Shown piece by piece: positions 13,052 to 24,810 of a DNA stretch of 64,000 bases. Origin of the DNA: Rostratula benghalensis (taxonomy: Eukaryota; Chordata; Aves; Charadriiformes; Rostratulidae). Both the position numbers and the translations under genes were made by a program. The notes under the pieces were generated by a model. The model worked only from the letters and a program-made list of their open reading frames with translations. It had not been told where the DNA came from and ran no database searches. The DNA lies in the NCBI GenBank assembly GCA_013399305.1, contig VXAI01000096.1, positions 1,322,958 through 1,386,957 on the forward strand. Reading direction: 5' to 3'. The first letter of the stretch is position 1. Each line of letters opens with the position of its first letter.

Positions 13052-13770
13052 TTTAACATGTGGTACAAATACACCATTGATGAACTAAATCTGTTTAACT
13101 TAACATCATTTGTACGCAGCTTTTTACTTTGGACAAAGAAACATGAGATTAAAACATCAACAGCTCTGAAATACCATTCTCATCCTACAGTGAATTAGGA
13201 AATGAAGCGGTATTATATTAGCAGGCATTTCTTCCTGTTCTAATAAAAAGATACACATTCTACATTTTCTGCAAACACTACTCATGGGAATGACATGGAA
13301 ATTGGTCCTCAAGTAGTAACTAGTTACAATAGCTTCTAAAAGAGACTACAAATTATTCTGATTTTATTTAGGAGCCAAATCCCGAAACCTCTATTGTATT
13401 CAGCTTTTTGTTCTTTGCTGGAGTCAAAAATTTTTGTACTTGGTCCAAAGAGCATTTGTTTCTCTTCTATTTCTTGCCAGCTCCTGTCCTGAGGATGAGC
13501 ATTGTCAGATGGCCAATTTTACTGTTCACATACCTGATACACGTAATCACTGAGCCATTATTTCTACACAGGAATGGGATCCATCATTCCTAATTGAAAA
13601 TTTTGCAGATAACAATTGATAATTTGTAAACAGTTATTCACTTTGAATGAGTTATGTAGGCTCTGTTTACTTAATCTAGCTATTTGTCAGCTTTATCAGT
13701 CACTTATCAACAGAAGCAGAAAGCAGGCCACAGATTACCCATTCATCATCCCTTCCCATCTCTGGAACAC

Positions 13771-13788
13771 GTGCAATATATATTGCAC
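13771..13788. repeat. Perfect 18-bp palindrome
   Basis: GTGCAATATATATTGCAC is identical to its own reverse complement over all 18 bases. It could be a dimer-binding site (the half site GTGCAAT resembles C/EBP-type elements) or a chance AT-rich palindrome. Confidence 0.85.
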
Positions 13789-14364
13789 ATGCCACAGCAT
13801 TGGTGAAATAGCTCATACTATAACATTGCCAGCAGAACTAAGTATAATCGTTACTTTCTCAATGCCAAAAACTTGTAGGGCGCTTCATAGCAGTGCTAAT
13901 GTGTTTGTTCCATCCCACCACTTAGGCCTAACAAATTAACCTATTGTATATATATGTTGCTGTTGCTGGCAATCAGGACAGGAGGTGGTGCAAAGGGTTT
14001 CAGGCTGGAGTGGGATCACCCAAGACCCCTGTGCAGGAATGGGGGAGGATTTTTTTCTTACTGGGAAAAAGTGCAGGGAAGAAGAGGCAGCTAGAGAGGC
14101 CCTGCGGTCTTTCAGGGGTACAGAGAGTTACGATTTTTAATATCTTTCTGTAGTGGCACATGATACCGGACTCAGTTTGTGTAGAAAGTAATCATTCCAC
14201 AGACATATTGTCACAAAAATGACCTGCAATTGTTTACTGCACCGGTAGTGTGATGCCCTTGGCCTGTAGGCAGCAGTATTCAGGGCCGTACTACCCTCAC
14301 GGGACCAAAACTTGGTAACTTTTACATCCCAATTAAGAAATCTGAAACATCAGCACCATCTTAC

Positions 14365-14501
14365 CTCACTAATCCATTGGTTTCCCAAAGCTGAAGGGAA
14401 GCACCTTCGACTAAAAACAGTCTCAGCAATGGCTTCTCCCTGCAGAGCTCTCCTCAGGGTGTCCAGCAGCCTCTTGGAGGACTCAGTTACCCCCAGTGGC
14501 T
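14365..14501 (-). other. Isolated candidate exon (low confidence)
   Basis: This minus-strand open segment has 45 full codons, with acceptor CTCTGTTGGGCAG and a strong donor, GAG|GTAAGA. The reading includes TESSKRLLDTLRRALQGEA and ends ALGNQWISE. It lies in a GC-rich island in which the plus strand is also open, so chance is quite possible. It ends on a codon boundary, which is compatible with the candidate at 11239-11315. Confidence 0.2.
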
Positions 14502-17500
14502 CTGCCCAACAGAGGAGGCCACTGGAGGTGGGCAGATGGTGTGGAGGAGCCACAGCTGGTGGTGCCCAAGCCGGTGCTGCCTTGCTAAGAAGGTTCTGGA
14601 AAGGGTTGGGCTCTGCTTCCAGTAGGTGCCAAAGGGCCTCCACAGCCAAGATGGCCGCCTTCTGTGTCCTCACCCTCTAGCTGTGCTGATGCCTGCACAC
14701 ACACACGTTTTTCCTCATACTGTTTTTACTGCATGGACAGGCATCCCTGACCTTCTCTTCTTTACCTCATACTTAACCCTCTGAATTTATTTTTACTTCT
14801 CAAATGTCCCCCCCTAGACTCCCACCCTTGTTCCCACTACTTGCAGGGCCTGGCTGGGGCCTTGTCTGGCCCAGAAGCTCTGTGCAGGGGCTTCTGTCAT
14901 GCCTTCAGTCAAAACAAAAATATTGTGTACCTTAACAAAAAAGACTTACTGGAAAACCAAGGTTAGAAAATCACCAGCTCTACCCTTATCCAGCAGTAAA
15001 CAGTTCACTGCTAAAAAATAAAACACACACAAATCAAGGGCACTGGACTCAGTACACAAACTTGAGTAAAACACCAGAAAAGAAGTCTCATCACCCAGTA
15101 ACCTTTTAATAAGGTCTGTCAGGAAGATGAAAGCTTAGAAGAGCTTTAAAAAAATAAGCCCTTTCTACTATATCTCTTTACAGGGAGGGTGAAAAGCTGT
15201 TATAAGAATTTCAGAAGTACTATAGCATGAAAACATTTTTGCTTGAAAAATGCCTTGGAAAGACATTTTAAAAGGTTATTATTTTGTAGTTTCCACAAAT
15301 TCACTACTACCAAACAGTTAAATATTTGCTGCCGCTTATTTTTCTCCAAAGATGTGCCTTTGTTTCTTCCTTTGATTTGGGGAGGATAGTTGCGTGGATT
15401 ACTACTGTGATTGCTGTGATTCTTAGCAAGAGAAAATTTGTGCTATTTTTAAATCCAAGAATCCACATCCCCCTTGCAAGCTGGAAAAAAAAAAAAGCTT
15501 ACAAACAATTCAATAGCTTCTTCAAACTTAGGTAAGTCATTCAAAAATGAGCTAGCGATGGTGTAGAAGCTGACGAGTTGAATTGGCTTCACTGGGCTTT
15601 CACTAGAAGCCCCACAGTGAGTTAGGAAAAGGGGGGGGGTCTTGCAAATTTCCCTTGGGTTCGTGACTCCCAGGAACCCTATTTTGGGTAGCCAGAACCT
15701 ACTAAAACTGATGTGTTTCAGGACACTGCAAACCAGGACATGGAACAATGTTAAAAATCACAGTTAATGTGGCCACGCAGTCACTGATCCTCAGCGCAGT
15801 TCAGACACCAGTAAATTCTGCAGTGTAGATGAGCCCTTTGGAGAGCTTAATGCGTTAAGAGAATCCATTACTTTTTGCTGATTTATTTTATAATGGCTCA
15901 TTTACATGCACTATGAAACAGTATTTTTATACTAGTAGAAAGGCACAGATTGCCTCTTTGCAGTCATACAGGTTTTCAATTTTAGACAAGATCTTTTAAA
16001 AATTGACAGTATTATGAAGTTCCAAGAAGCTTTGCAAAGTCACTTAGGTTCCTAAAATCTATTACAGTTATTTTTTCCTTCGTATTCCAAAGGTTGCATT
16101 GTTGGACTCACGGTACTAACGAATCCTGTTGTATACGTTGAGCAATATGAAAAATAGGGCAGTAATGTTTTAAAGTCTCTAAAACATTTCTCAAATTGAC
16201 TGTAAAATGTGGCATTTCTACAATACACAATTGTTTGGCAGGGTATAAAAGCTTACTGGTTCTCATTTGGGTGATTTGCATAACTTGTTCATGGCATCAT
16301 TTGTAAATATTATGCCCATCCCAAGATGCTGCTGATAAAAGAATAAAATTGCCTTTGCCAAAGCACATCATACTATAGAGGAGAAAAAAACTTCTAAAAA
16401 GAGTGAAGCTATAGAAAGCGAGTTACAGTTTTATACTGCACTAATCTCAGGAAATCACTTTTGATGTCTGTTAGAAAACAAATGTGAAAAAAAAATAAAA
16501 TTCCTTTCACTGTGCAAAGTGATTCCATGAGGATTGGACAAGCCAAGGAGCAGTGGCTGTTCCAGAGGAGCCGTTTGCTGTGAGCGTGCTTCACATCAGC
16601 ACCCAGGAAGCCCCTTTGCCCACACAGCAGAGAGGCTGGGCTGAGGAGGGTTTTCCTGACTCTCCAGCCTTGCTGCCGATGAAGATGTAGCCAGCAATTC
16701 TGTTTCACACAGACAGATGACAATTCAGTTTGCTCATTGACCTGTGTTGACTCTTCCGTACCAACAAAATCAAACCACTGCTACAAATCTATTTTACCCA
16801 AAAAGACTGAATACAGAGGAATAGCTCGTTTACTTAGCAAGGCAGGGAAATTTCCATATAATCATTTTAGAGTCTGATTTAATATTCATGACTACCCTAT
16901 AGAAAGTGGCAATTTTGACTTGTGCTACAGAGTTCACTGGCCTGTGCTTGCTTAGGAAAGGTCCTTCAAGGGTTGCTGTGTTTCTTGTGGAAAAAGGCTG
17001 CGGTGAACATGATATAGGTGGATGACTGGAAAGCATGTGTGGTTGTTCCCCTTCATAGTCAAGAATATGTCATTGTGGCCACTTTCATGACCTCCCTAAT
17101 TAAAAAGCTCAAATGAAGATTTTTGTCTCTATATTTAGGGTACTTAGTAGGAAGGAAGAAGAGTAACCAGGATGCAGAGTGTAACTATGTCTGTTTCTTA
17201 GAGTTTCAAACTGACAATATTAGCAGCTGTGTCAACATCTTTTCGCTAATTTTTATTCTAGTAGTTGAACTAGCTGTTGTAGACTTTTAGGAAAGACGCC
17301 AAGCACTGAGAGATGCTAATATCCCTAGATGTGAAGGTAACACTATAACAAGGTACCATTTACACATGATGTGCAGCAGAGCTCTGAAGTTACTAGCGCG
17401 CCGCTGGGCAGGGAGGGTAATATACTGCTCAGCTCCACTAAACCTGACAGCTGGCTTAACTAAAGTATTTGTCTCCTCCACAAGGACTATAACAGAGCAA

Positions 17501-19871
17501 ATATCTCAAAAAGCTGTGGTGACTTCTTAAATCAGTTGAATTTAATGGCTTTATTTGGACAGTACTTTTCCTCCTCACCTCGCATTTTTCTACTTCTTAA
17601 ATTTAGCAAACTACAAATAAATGGCGTTTTTTCAATCAGACCTTAAACTAGGGGGAAAAAAATAAAACTGTAAGTCAGCAGCCAAGGTAAAAGCATCCCT
17701 GGAGAAAGCACTTGGCATTATTTCCTGTGGTGAATCTTTGCCTGCCAGGTTGAATTTGGGAAAAGAGGCAGCAAAGAAAGTTAGAATTTGCTTTCATCAT
17801 GAAAGATGGGGAAAAAAAAAAGGTAGGTGACTAATTGCATCTATAAGGTATACATATTCTATTCCTTTAGTATACAGATTCCAGTAATAACCTCAGGTAT
17901 AGGAATATTTTTCAAGTATCGTGTTGGCACTTCAGTAGATAGAGCAAAAGCAAAGTATTATAGATTGTATTCTTCCCATCTCAACTGCAACAAGATAAGA
18001 ACAAGCTTTCAAGCCATTAAAAACAGTGTTTTGCAAAAGATTGGAAATACTTTTGGAACATCATATTGGATATACCTTTCTTATTTCCTACAAACCAAGA
18101 TTAACTCAGCTAATGAATTTATACTGATGAGTAGAGTTCAAAGCTGCCGATTCTTGAAAGTAGCTCTGACTGGGCAATAAAGCTTAGAAGCATGGAAAAA
18201 AGAGAAATTATTCTTTTTAAAGAAATGTTCCTAATCAATAATGCTACATCTGAGTATAGACAGTGCAATTAATTTTTCAGCCTGGTTCTTGGAGCTCTGT
18301 ACGGCTGATTTTTAGGCCATATTACAAGATTTGTTTTTTTCTGCTGCAGTTACAAGCACAGCTTTTCTTTAAAAGCTGAGAAAGACAGGGTTTGGGTTGT
18401 GAAAATATGAAATAAGGAAAGATAAGGATTTGTATTTTAGAGTTTGCAAATACCATTGCAATATTTGTACATTTATCCCCTGCAAAGCCTGCCCTACAGC
18501 AAGGCAGGAAAATGCTTCCCTCTGCCCAAGTATTTCAGATTTGAAAACATTTTTGCCCTAGTCTGTGTTAGGAATAGCACAAACAGAATTTAAAAAACCC
18601 AACACCTGAATACTTAGCATTTGGCACATCCAGCATCTGAACTAGCTGAGGCAACAAGCCAGCCAAAGAATCACTTCCACTAAGAGATCTCGAGTAAAAC
18701 CAAGCAACAGAAAAGCCCGGAATCAACAGTGCTACAGCATCATCTCTGCCAGGTGTTTCTGAACCCTGAAAGCGCTCAGCAACACACAAAAAGTCACTGT
18801 GCACAACAGCTGTGATCCTAAGCACGATTATTCTCCAAAGGACATTTTCTGCTTGCTGGAGCAGGCTCAGCAGATAGCTACTGCTTCAATGTTTGAGCAT
18901 CAATGCTGGAATCAGTCCTTCACCAAGCTTGGGAAGAAGACACAGCTGCAGAAAGGAATGGAATACCAGCCTGAGCCTTCTCCAGCTTGGATGACTGCAG
19001 CTGAAAAGCAGGAAAGCACTGAAACTGGCCATAGAGCCTCTGGAAAGAAAGTCCTAAAAGAATTAGTCACTGACAGCAAAGCCCCTGCATCTAGTTGCGA
19101 AGTCTGAGCTTAGCGTGCCGTGATTGTTCATCAGGCTTAGCTAGAAATACAGCTAGTTAAGAATTAGCAAAACCAACTGAAGCTGTTGGTGACCTGGGCT
19201 GGCTGACAGCATATAGCACCTGCCTAGTAAACAGCTCCGTGCAGCAGAAATGACAGGTCAACTATTCCATAAAAAGCAGGAAAAATCCAGGGCTGGAGTT
19301 CACAGTGGCTAGCAGGTATTACAGTGGCACGTGGACATATCCTGGAAAACAAATATATTACTCTCCACCCAGTTCCTCCCCAGAAAAACTTAGTCTAAAC
19401 AGGCAGCTCAGAACAGATCCAACAACCAAGACAAGCACCCACTTTGCTCAGGGCTGCCATCCTTAAGTGGCCACGGCATGAAAAACATGTGAACCGTCCA
19501 TGTGGAATGAATAATGAGATGACTGTGGCTCCATCAGAGAGCCACAGTCCTGTTTCAGGAAAAAAAAAAGATTTAAAGAACCTTGAGCTATTCATAAAGA
19601 ACAGGTGCGGACCTTTTATTTGACTAAATCTCCCTCTGCAGCAAGGCTTAGGTAAAAAGGCAGCAGCTGGAAATCAATAGATGGGACTAGCAGCAGGAGG
19701 AAGATAAACACAAATTGCACCTTAGGAAAGATAGTGTTGTGCACGTGTTAATCCCCTTCTAGTACATAAATCCAGGAGCTGTTGCACTTACCAAGCTGAG
19801 CAAGGAAAACAAAAAAACTCGTGAGGGCAGAAGAGGCCCAAGAACCCTAACAAGAGGCCCTCTACCAGACC

Positions 19872-20312
19872 AAAGGACTACAAAGATATTTGGGGCCTGG
19901 AGCATCTCTCTTATGAGGAAAGGCTGAATGAAGGACTTGGGTCTTTTTAGTCTGGAGAAGAAAAGTCTGAAGGGGGATCTGACCAACATATGTAAATGCT
20001 TAAAGGGCATTAAGAGCATACAGCCAGTCTTATTTCAGTGGTGCCTAGTGACAGTACAAGAAGAAATGGGCATAAACATGGACATAGGAAGTTCCATCTA
20101 AACATGAGGAGGAACTTCTTCACTTTGAAGGTGACAGAGCACTGGAAGAGGCTGCCCAGAGAGGTGATGGAATCTCTGTTTCTGGAGACATTCAAAACCT
20201 GCCTGGACACATTCCTGTGTGACCTGCTCTGGGTGGACCCTGCTTTAGCAGGGGGTTGACTAGATGATCTCCAGAGGTCCCTTCCAACCCCATAGCATTC
20301 TGTGATTCTGTA
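19872..20312 (+). mobile_element. CR1 LINE, 5'-truncated 3' end
   Basis: This is a non-LTR retrotransposon copy of the avian CR1 family. From about 19872 (GGAGCATCTCTCTTATGAGG) it follows the CR1 3' region. The conserved AGTTCCATCTAAACATGAGG block begins near 20090. The 3' part reads GGATGATCTCCAGAGGTCCC-like sequence, and the copy ends in ATTCTGTG (20297-20304) and ATTCTGTA (20305-20312), the family's terminal direct repeats. It is strongly 5' truncated, as is usual, and carries stops, so it makes no protein. It marks the host as a bird. Confidence 0.95.
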
Positions 20313-23300
20313 GATGCTCCAAGCAGATTTTCTCAAGGAGCCCCTCACTTTAATCTCATTCTTCCTGAGCATACAATGGGATCTGATTATTTAACCACCA
20401 CTAGCCAGAATGGAGCTCTAAATTAAGGGAGGAGAAGAAAGCACTGCATCAGAGCTGATGCTCTCCCACCTTAAATCAGCTGCAAACATTGTGTTTCTGT
20501 AATGCTTACTGGTGCTTGCTAACCTTTGGGTTGAGTGAGGGACCAAATAAATTGGTGAGCTGTGCTGTGGATAAAAAGAGAAGGATTAATTCTTTGAGTA
20601 TACCCAGAGTCCCCTGCAGGTCTGTTGTGGCAGAGTAGCTCAAAGGCCTGGGCATAACAAGCTGTTGAAGAACAATACAACCTGAAGGGTTTTTAAAAAT
20701 TTTCATCTTATCCTCAATATAGTATGAAACAACAACAAAAGAAACTATGAGCATTTGAAAACCAGGCTGGAAGGACTGATTTCAGTAGGGCAATATTTGC
20801 TACCCTGGCAGTTATAATGCTACAGGTTATATTTTTATTATATTTGATTTTTCTGTTTTCAAAGGTCTGACCACAAAATAAACCTTGATGTAGCCAAGAT
20901 TGGATAATACTAATGAAGCACCCAAGAGGACAACACACTATTCCTCTGTGTGAGCAGCAAATGATTGGTAATTAAATAGCTGTCAGTAGGGAGTTCCTGA
21001 TGTATTTTTATTAACTTTTTGTGTATATTGCATACATGCTCCAGAGTGACCAGCTAAGGTAGGTTACATGGCATTTGAAGCTGAATTTCCTGAGGTGAAA
21101 ACCTAATAACCTGGCAGAGCACAATATTGTAAGTGCTTCAACCTCCTCACTTCCTCATGGTGGGTGCACAATTAATTTTTGATCCGGAGAGAGCTGACTG
21201 ACATTTACAGGCATTGCAGACACTTGCTTTAGAGCAGGGATTTCTTTCTGTTTCTATGAAGTGCAATACACAATTCAGCTAATATCAGATAAATAAGGTC
21301 TATGGAAAAGGTTGCAGCTGCTTAGAGGTCTGAAGCTCTCTTTTTTTTTTTTTTTCTTTTTTTTTTTTTTTCCCCCCTTTGATAGCAGAAAATGAATGTA
21401 TCTAGTACAAAAAGTTTTTGGTTTGGGGATTTTCTCAAGTGAGAGTATTGTGTAGTACAAATGAGTTTCATAGGTAAATGCCATAAAATTTGAGGCTGAA
21501 ATCCAGAGACTAGCTGAGCCCAACCTGAAGGATACACAGTTAAGGAGTGAATATTAAAAAAAAAAAATTGTTGTATTTCAGTTTTGTTTCATTAGTGCTT
21601 AGTAGAAAGCATAAAATGGTTCAAGAAAGCAAAATGGGTGCACACTGTTTTAAAGACTTTAAGCTGTTAAGCAACCTGATTTCAAGGGAAGATTGTGGAA
21701 GACAGACTGCCTTTTAAAGGAAAATAGCTAATATTAACACAATAGCAAGTAAGCAGAGATTTTGATGATTTGCCAAATACCCTCAACATGAAACGGCAAA
21801 TTGTGTTGCATTTAAAGTAACATTGGATGAGTAAGGACTCATAATCCCTCTGGGAACACGAGCAGATAATATAGGTAAGGTTGACGTGCATAAGGAATCC
21901 TTTGAATGCTGTGGAAAGCCCATGGGCTTTACTAGAAGTGCCGAAGGGAATATTCAGCATATGGTCCTCAAGACAATGCTCTACTGATATCCTGCTTTTT
22001 CAATAAAAAGAAAAGAAAAACCACAAAGCACATTAAATTCAGGTTTTGTCAGTACTTCTCAAAGGAAGTTTCCTTTGAGACACAGTTTCCACTGGTGTGA
22101 GTGCTCTGATGGATCGAAGGGGTGGCTTTCTTCAGGTCCTCCTCCTGCTGTGGCATCACTGGAGGGTGGCTGCTGCTGTGAAAGGATTGCTCTCACGTTG
22201 TGCCAAGGAGTGGACAGCTCTTTGGGAAGCACTTTGTATGTCATAGACAACACATTGATACTGCACCGTGCAATTTAATAATCTAATATTCAACTACCAA
22301 GCTGCCACGTTTTCAACAAATCCTTGGAGGAATGTAGGAATCCTATCAAAACTGCAGCCTTATCACTCCTCGGAAATTTTCTGACGTGCAGCAGAGCAGA
22401 GGGCATGTCTTATATTGAAAATAAGATCAGACATTTCCTTTGTCTGACAGCCAACTGTGGTTAATGGGATTCTAATTTAATCAGAGTACAGAATGGGGCA
22501 GATGTAACACTGATCAATTATAACAGGGACCAACATGCAAGAGTAGTGCAGGTAGGAGTTGCCTTGCAGAGTGACAACTGCAGGAGAAACTACAAGTATC
22601 AGCGCTGACACCCAGCAGTGGGTCAGTCCCACAGCATTAACAAATGGAAGCACAACTGGATTTTAAAACTCTTTTGAATTTTCTTGCGCATTGTACTCTC
22701 TCCAGCCCTACCTGAACATTCACATCATTTTTCAAAGGAGACTGAGTGGTTTCAAACCACAAGTGCGCTTATTTTTAAAGCAGACTAGGCTGCAAACACA
22801 TGGAAGAGAGAAAATGTAATGAGGAGACCAGAGCTCATTCCAAACCTCATGTTTTGCTTCCCAGCTATAGTTTACTCTCCGAACATGAGTTACTCCTGCT
22901 TTCAAAGCCTGCTGTATGGACATCTCCTTTACATGCCTCTGAAAGCAGCCTCAAGAGTTCAGTAAGAGTTGCTCTTCCACTGTGTAATCCCTCTCCTAGA
23001 ACTAATGCTTCAGGCAGGCAACCAGGATAAACTGAAAGAAGGTCCTTGCCAACATCGCTGGACCCCCTGCCATAAAAGGTTATAAATGCAGCTATTTATA
23101 GGGATGTAAGACTTACTGGAGGGATTAATGGAAGAAGGCTCAGTCAAGACTCTTCAAAGCAGCCACCATGAGTGGTTTAGGAATATTTATGCTGCAGGTG
23201 AAGGAAGACTGGGAGAGTATTTTGTGTAGTATCACCATATGCTTGCCCCGTCTTTACGCTGCTCCCTCAACGTGTGCTACAGACCAGAGACAGACTATTA

Positions 23301-24756
23301 CAGTAGATGGGTCTTTTGCCTGACTCAATGCTTTATTATTTTCTGTAGCGATGGTAAATGCCCCTGTCCAAAGAACTCGGTGCTTTACAATAAACATCTG
23401 GATGTGTTTTCTTCACAGTGATTATTAGCTGACTCAGCTGCATAAATTAACCTCACCAAACAGCAGAGGCATGCTGAGTGCTGTGCGGGTACCTGAGAGG
23501 TTCGGGGCTGCTGGGATGTTCAGGGATGTCGAGTTGTTAAACTTTAGCAAGGCATATTTAATATATGTAAATAGGCTTTTTACAATGAGTAATGTTGCCA
23601 AATTTTCCAGATTGCTAGCATTGTCCTCCATTAAACTTGGAGGACAAATTCACAAAATACATTATTAAGGGAGGGAGCAGTAATGCTAGTGAGTAAATCT
23701 GGTGATGCCCTTAATCTTGGGAAAGAGAGAACAGATATCCTTGCTTCTTAGCAAGGTCGATGCTATATATTGTCAAACTGCTAGAAATAGCCTACAGTAT
23801 TGTTATGTTTCAACAGATTTAGTCTGAATACACAAAATTAAGTAAAAACCCAAAGAAAAACATCATAAGGGTCACAAGAAAATATTCTAGACAACTGATG
23901 CTGAAATTATGTTACTCACAGGATAATGCAAGTGATCCAAGCCAAAATTAAAATGTCTCTTAAATAAATGTTTAAATATTAAATATTGCAAATAAACTTA
24001 CACTTAGATCTACCATGAAAGGAAGAAAACATTAAAACTCCCACATCTCTAATGTAATTTATTCTAATCTGGCAACAAAATCTTTAACCATCTTAAACTC
24101 ATACTGTGTGACTTCATAGGGTAGAATAAAATTCCTTTAGATACTAGAATGATGTATCTTAGAAGCCATCCTGTATGGTCGCTCCCTTTCAGTTTCAAGT
24201 TGGTAAAAGATGAGAAGGTAGAAGAAACTTTTCCAGGGCAGCATAGGTATTAGAATGAATGAAGCAGTGTCAGTTAGTAGTGTGTGAAGGCAGTTCTAGA
24301 GAATTAATGCTACGAGCATTAGCCAAAACAGATTTTGGATCTCTTCTCAACACTCCATTCATCTTGCTTAATCTATTTCATGTTTTATTCATGATTTTTT
24401 GAGTTAATTTACAAAATTACAATGCTTAACTAAATTGGTACATTGCTAACAGACCTTTTAAAAATCCTCATGAACAGTTTTTCTTGGTGGTATGATGCAA
24501 AATATTATTGAAAAATAGCTATTTTATAAACCTTGGGAAAGCTATTTAATAACTGCAATAACACACTCAAATGTAATAACACACTCTATTGGTTTGATTA
24601 TCACCAGATAAATGCCCTGGTTGGCTGGCTGAGTGTGCCAGGCATACTGCTTGGTGATCTCAGGGTATGTTGTCCGAGTGCACTTTGTGACCACATCAGA
24701 GGTTGTAACGAGACAAGTCTACTTCTCTAATTACCACTCTCTGCAATTGTTTATAG
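20313..24756. other. Non-coding stretch
   Basis: No gene is supported. The stretch contains a T-rich tract with a C run at 21341-21377 and otherwise unique AT-rich sequence. Confidence 0.5.
21341..21377 (+). repeat. Poly-T / T-C tract
   Basis: Fifteen T, one C, about fifteen T, then six C. It is a simple low-complexity tract with no LINE or SINE body visible beside it. Confidence 0.9.
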
Positions 24757-24810
24757 GAGCATAGAATAGTTTGGGTTGGGAGGGACTTTAAAAGGTCATC
24801 TAGTAGATTC
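24757..24810 (-). mobile_element. CR1 3' tail fragment, antisense
   Basis: ATAGAATAGTTTGGGTTGGG and the following AGGGACTTTAAAAGGTCATC match the reverse complement of the CR1 3' tail (the common avian 'gaatggtttgggttggaagggac'). Only about 55 bases remain, so this is a short, severely truncated insertion on the minus strand. Confidence 0.75.

Larger units (their letters stand above)
2901..19871. other. Long stretch without a supportable gene
   Basis: This is mostly AT-rich unique sequence with frequent stops on both strands. It holds a poly-C tract (13035-13051), several inverted repeats, a CTCF-like motif at 12644-12659 and some isolated open segments with splice-like borders. Those are 5773-6067 on the plus strand, and 8618-8691, 11239-11315 and 14365-14501 on the minus strand. 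None is convincing enough to annotate as a gene. Confidence 0.5.
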
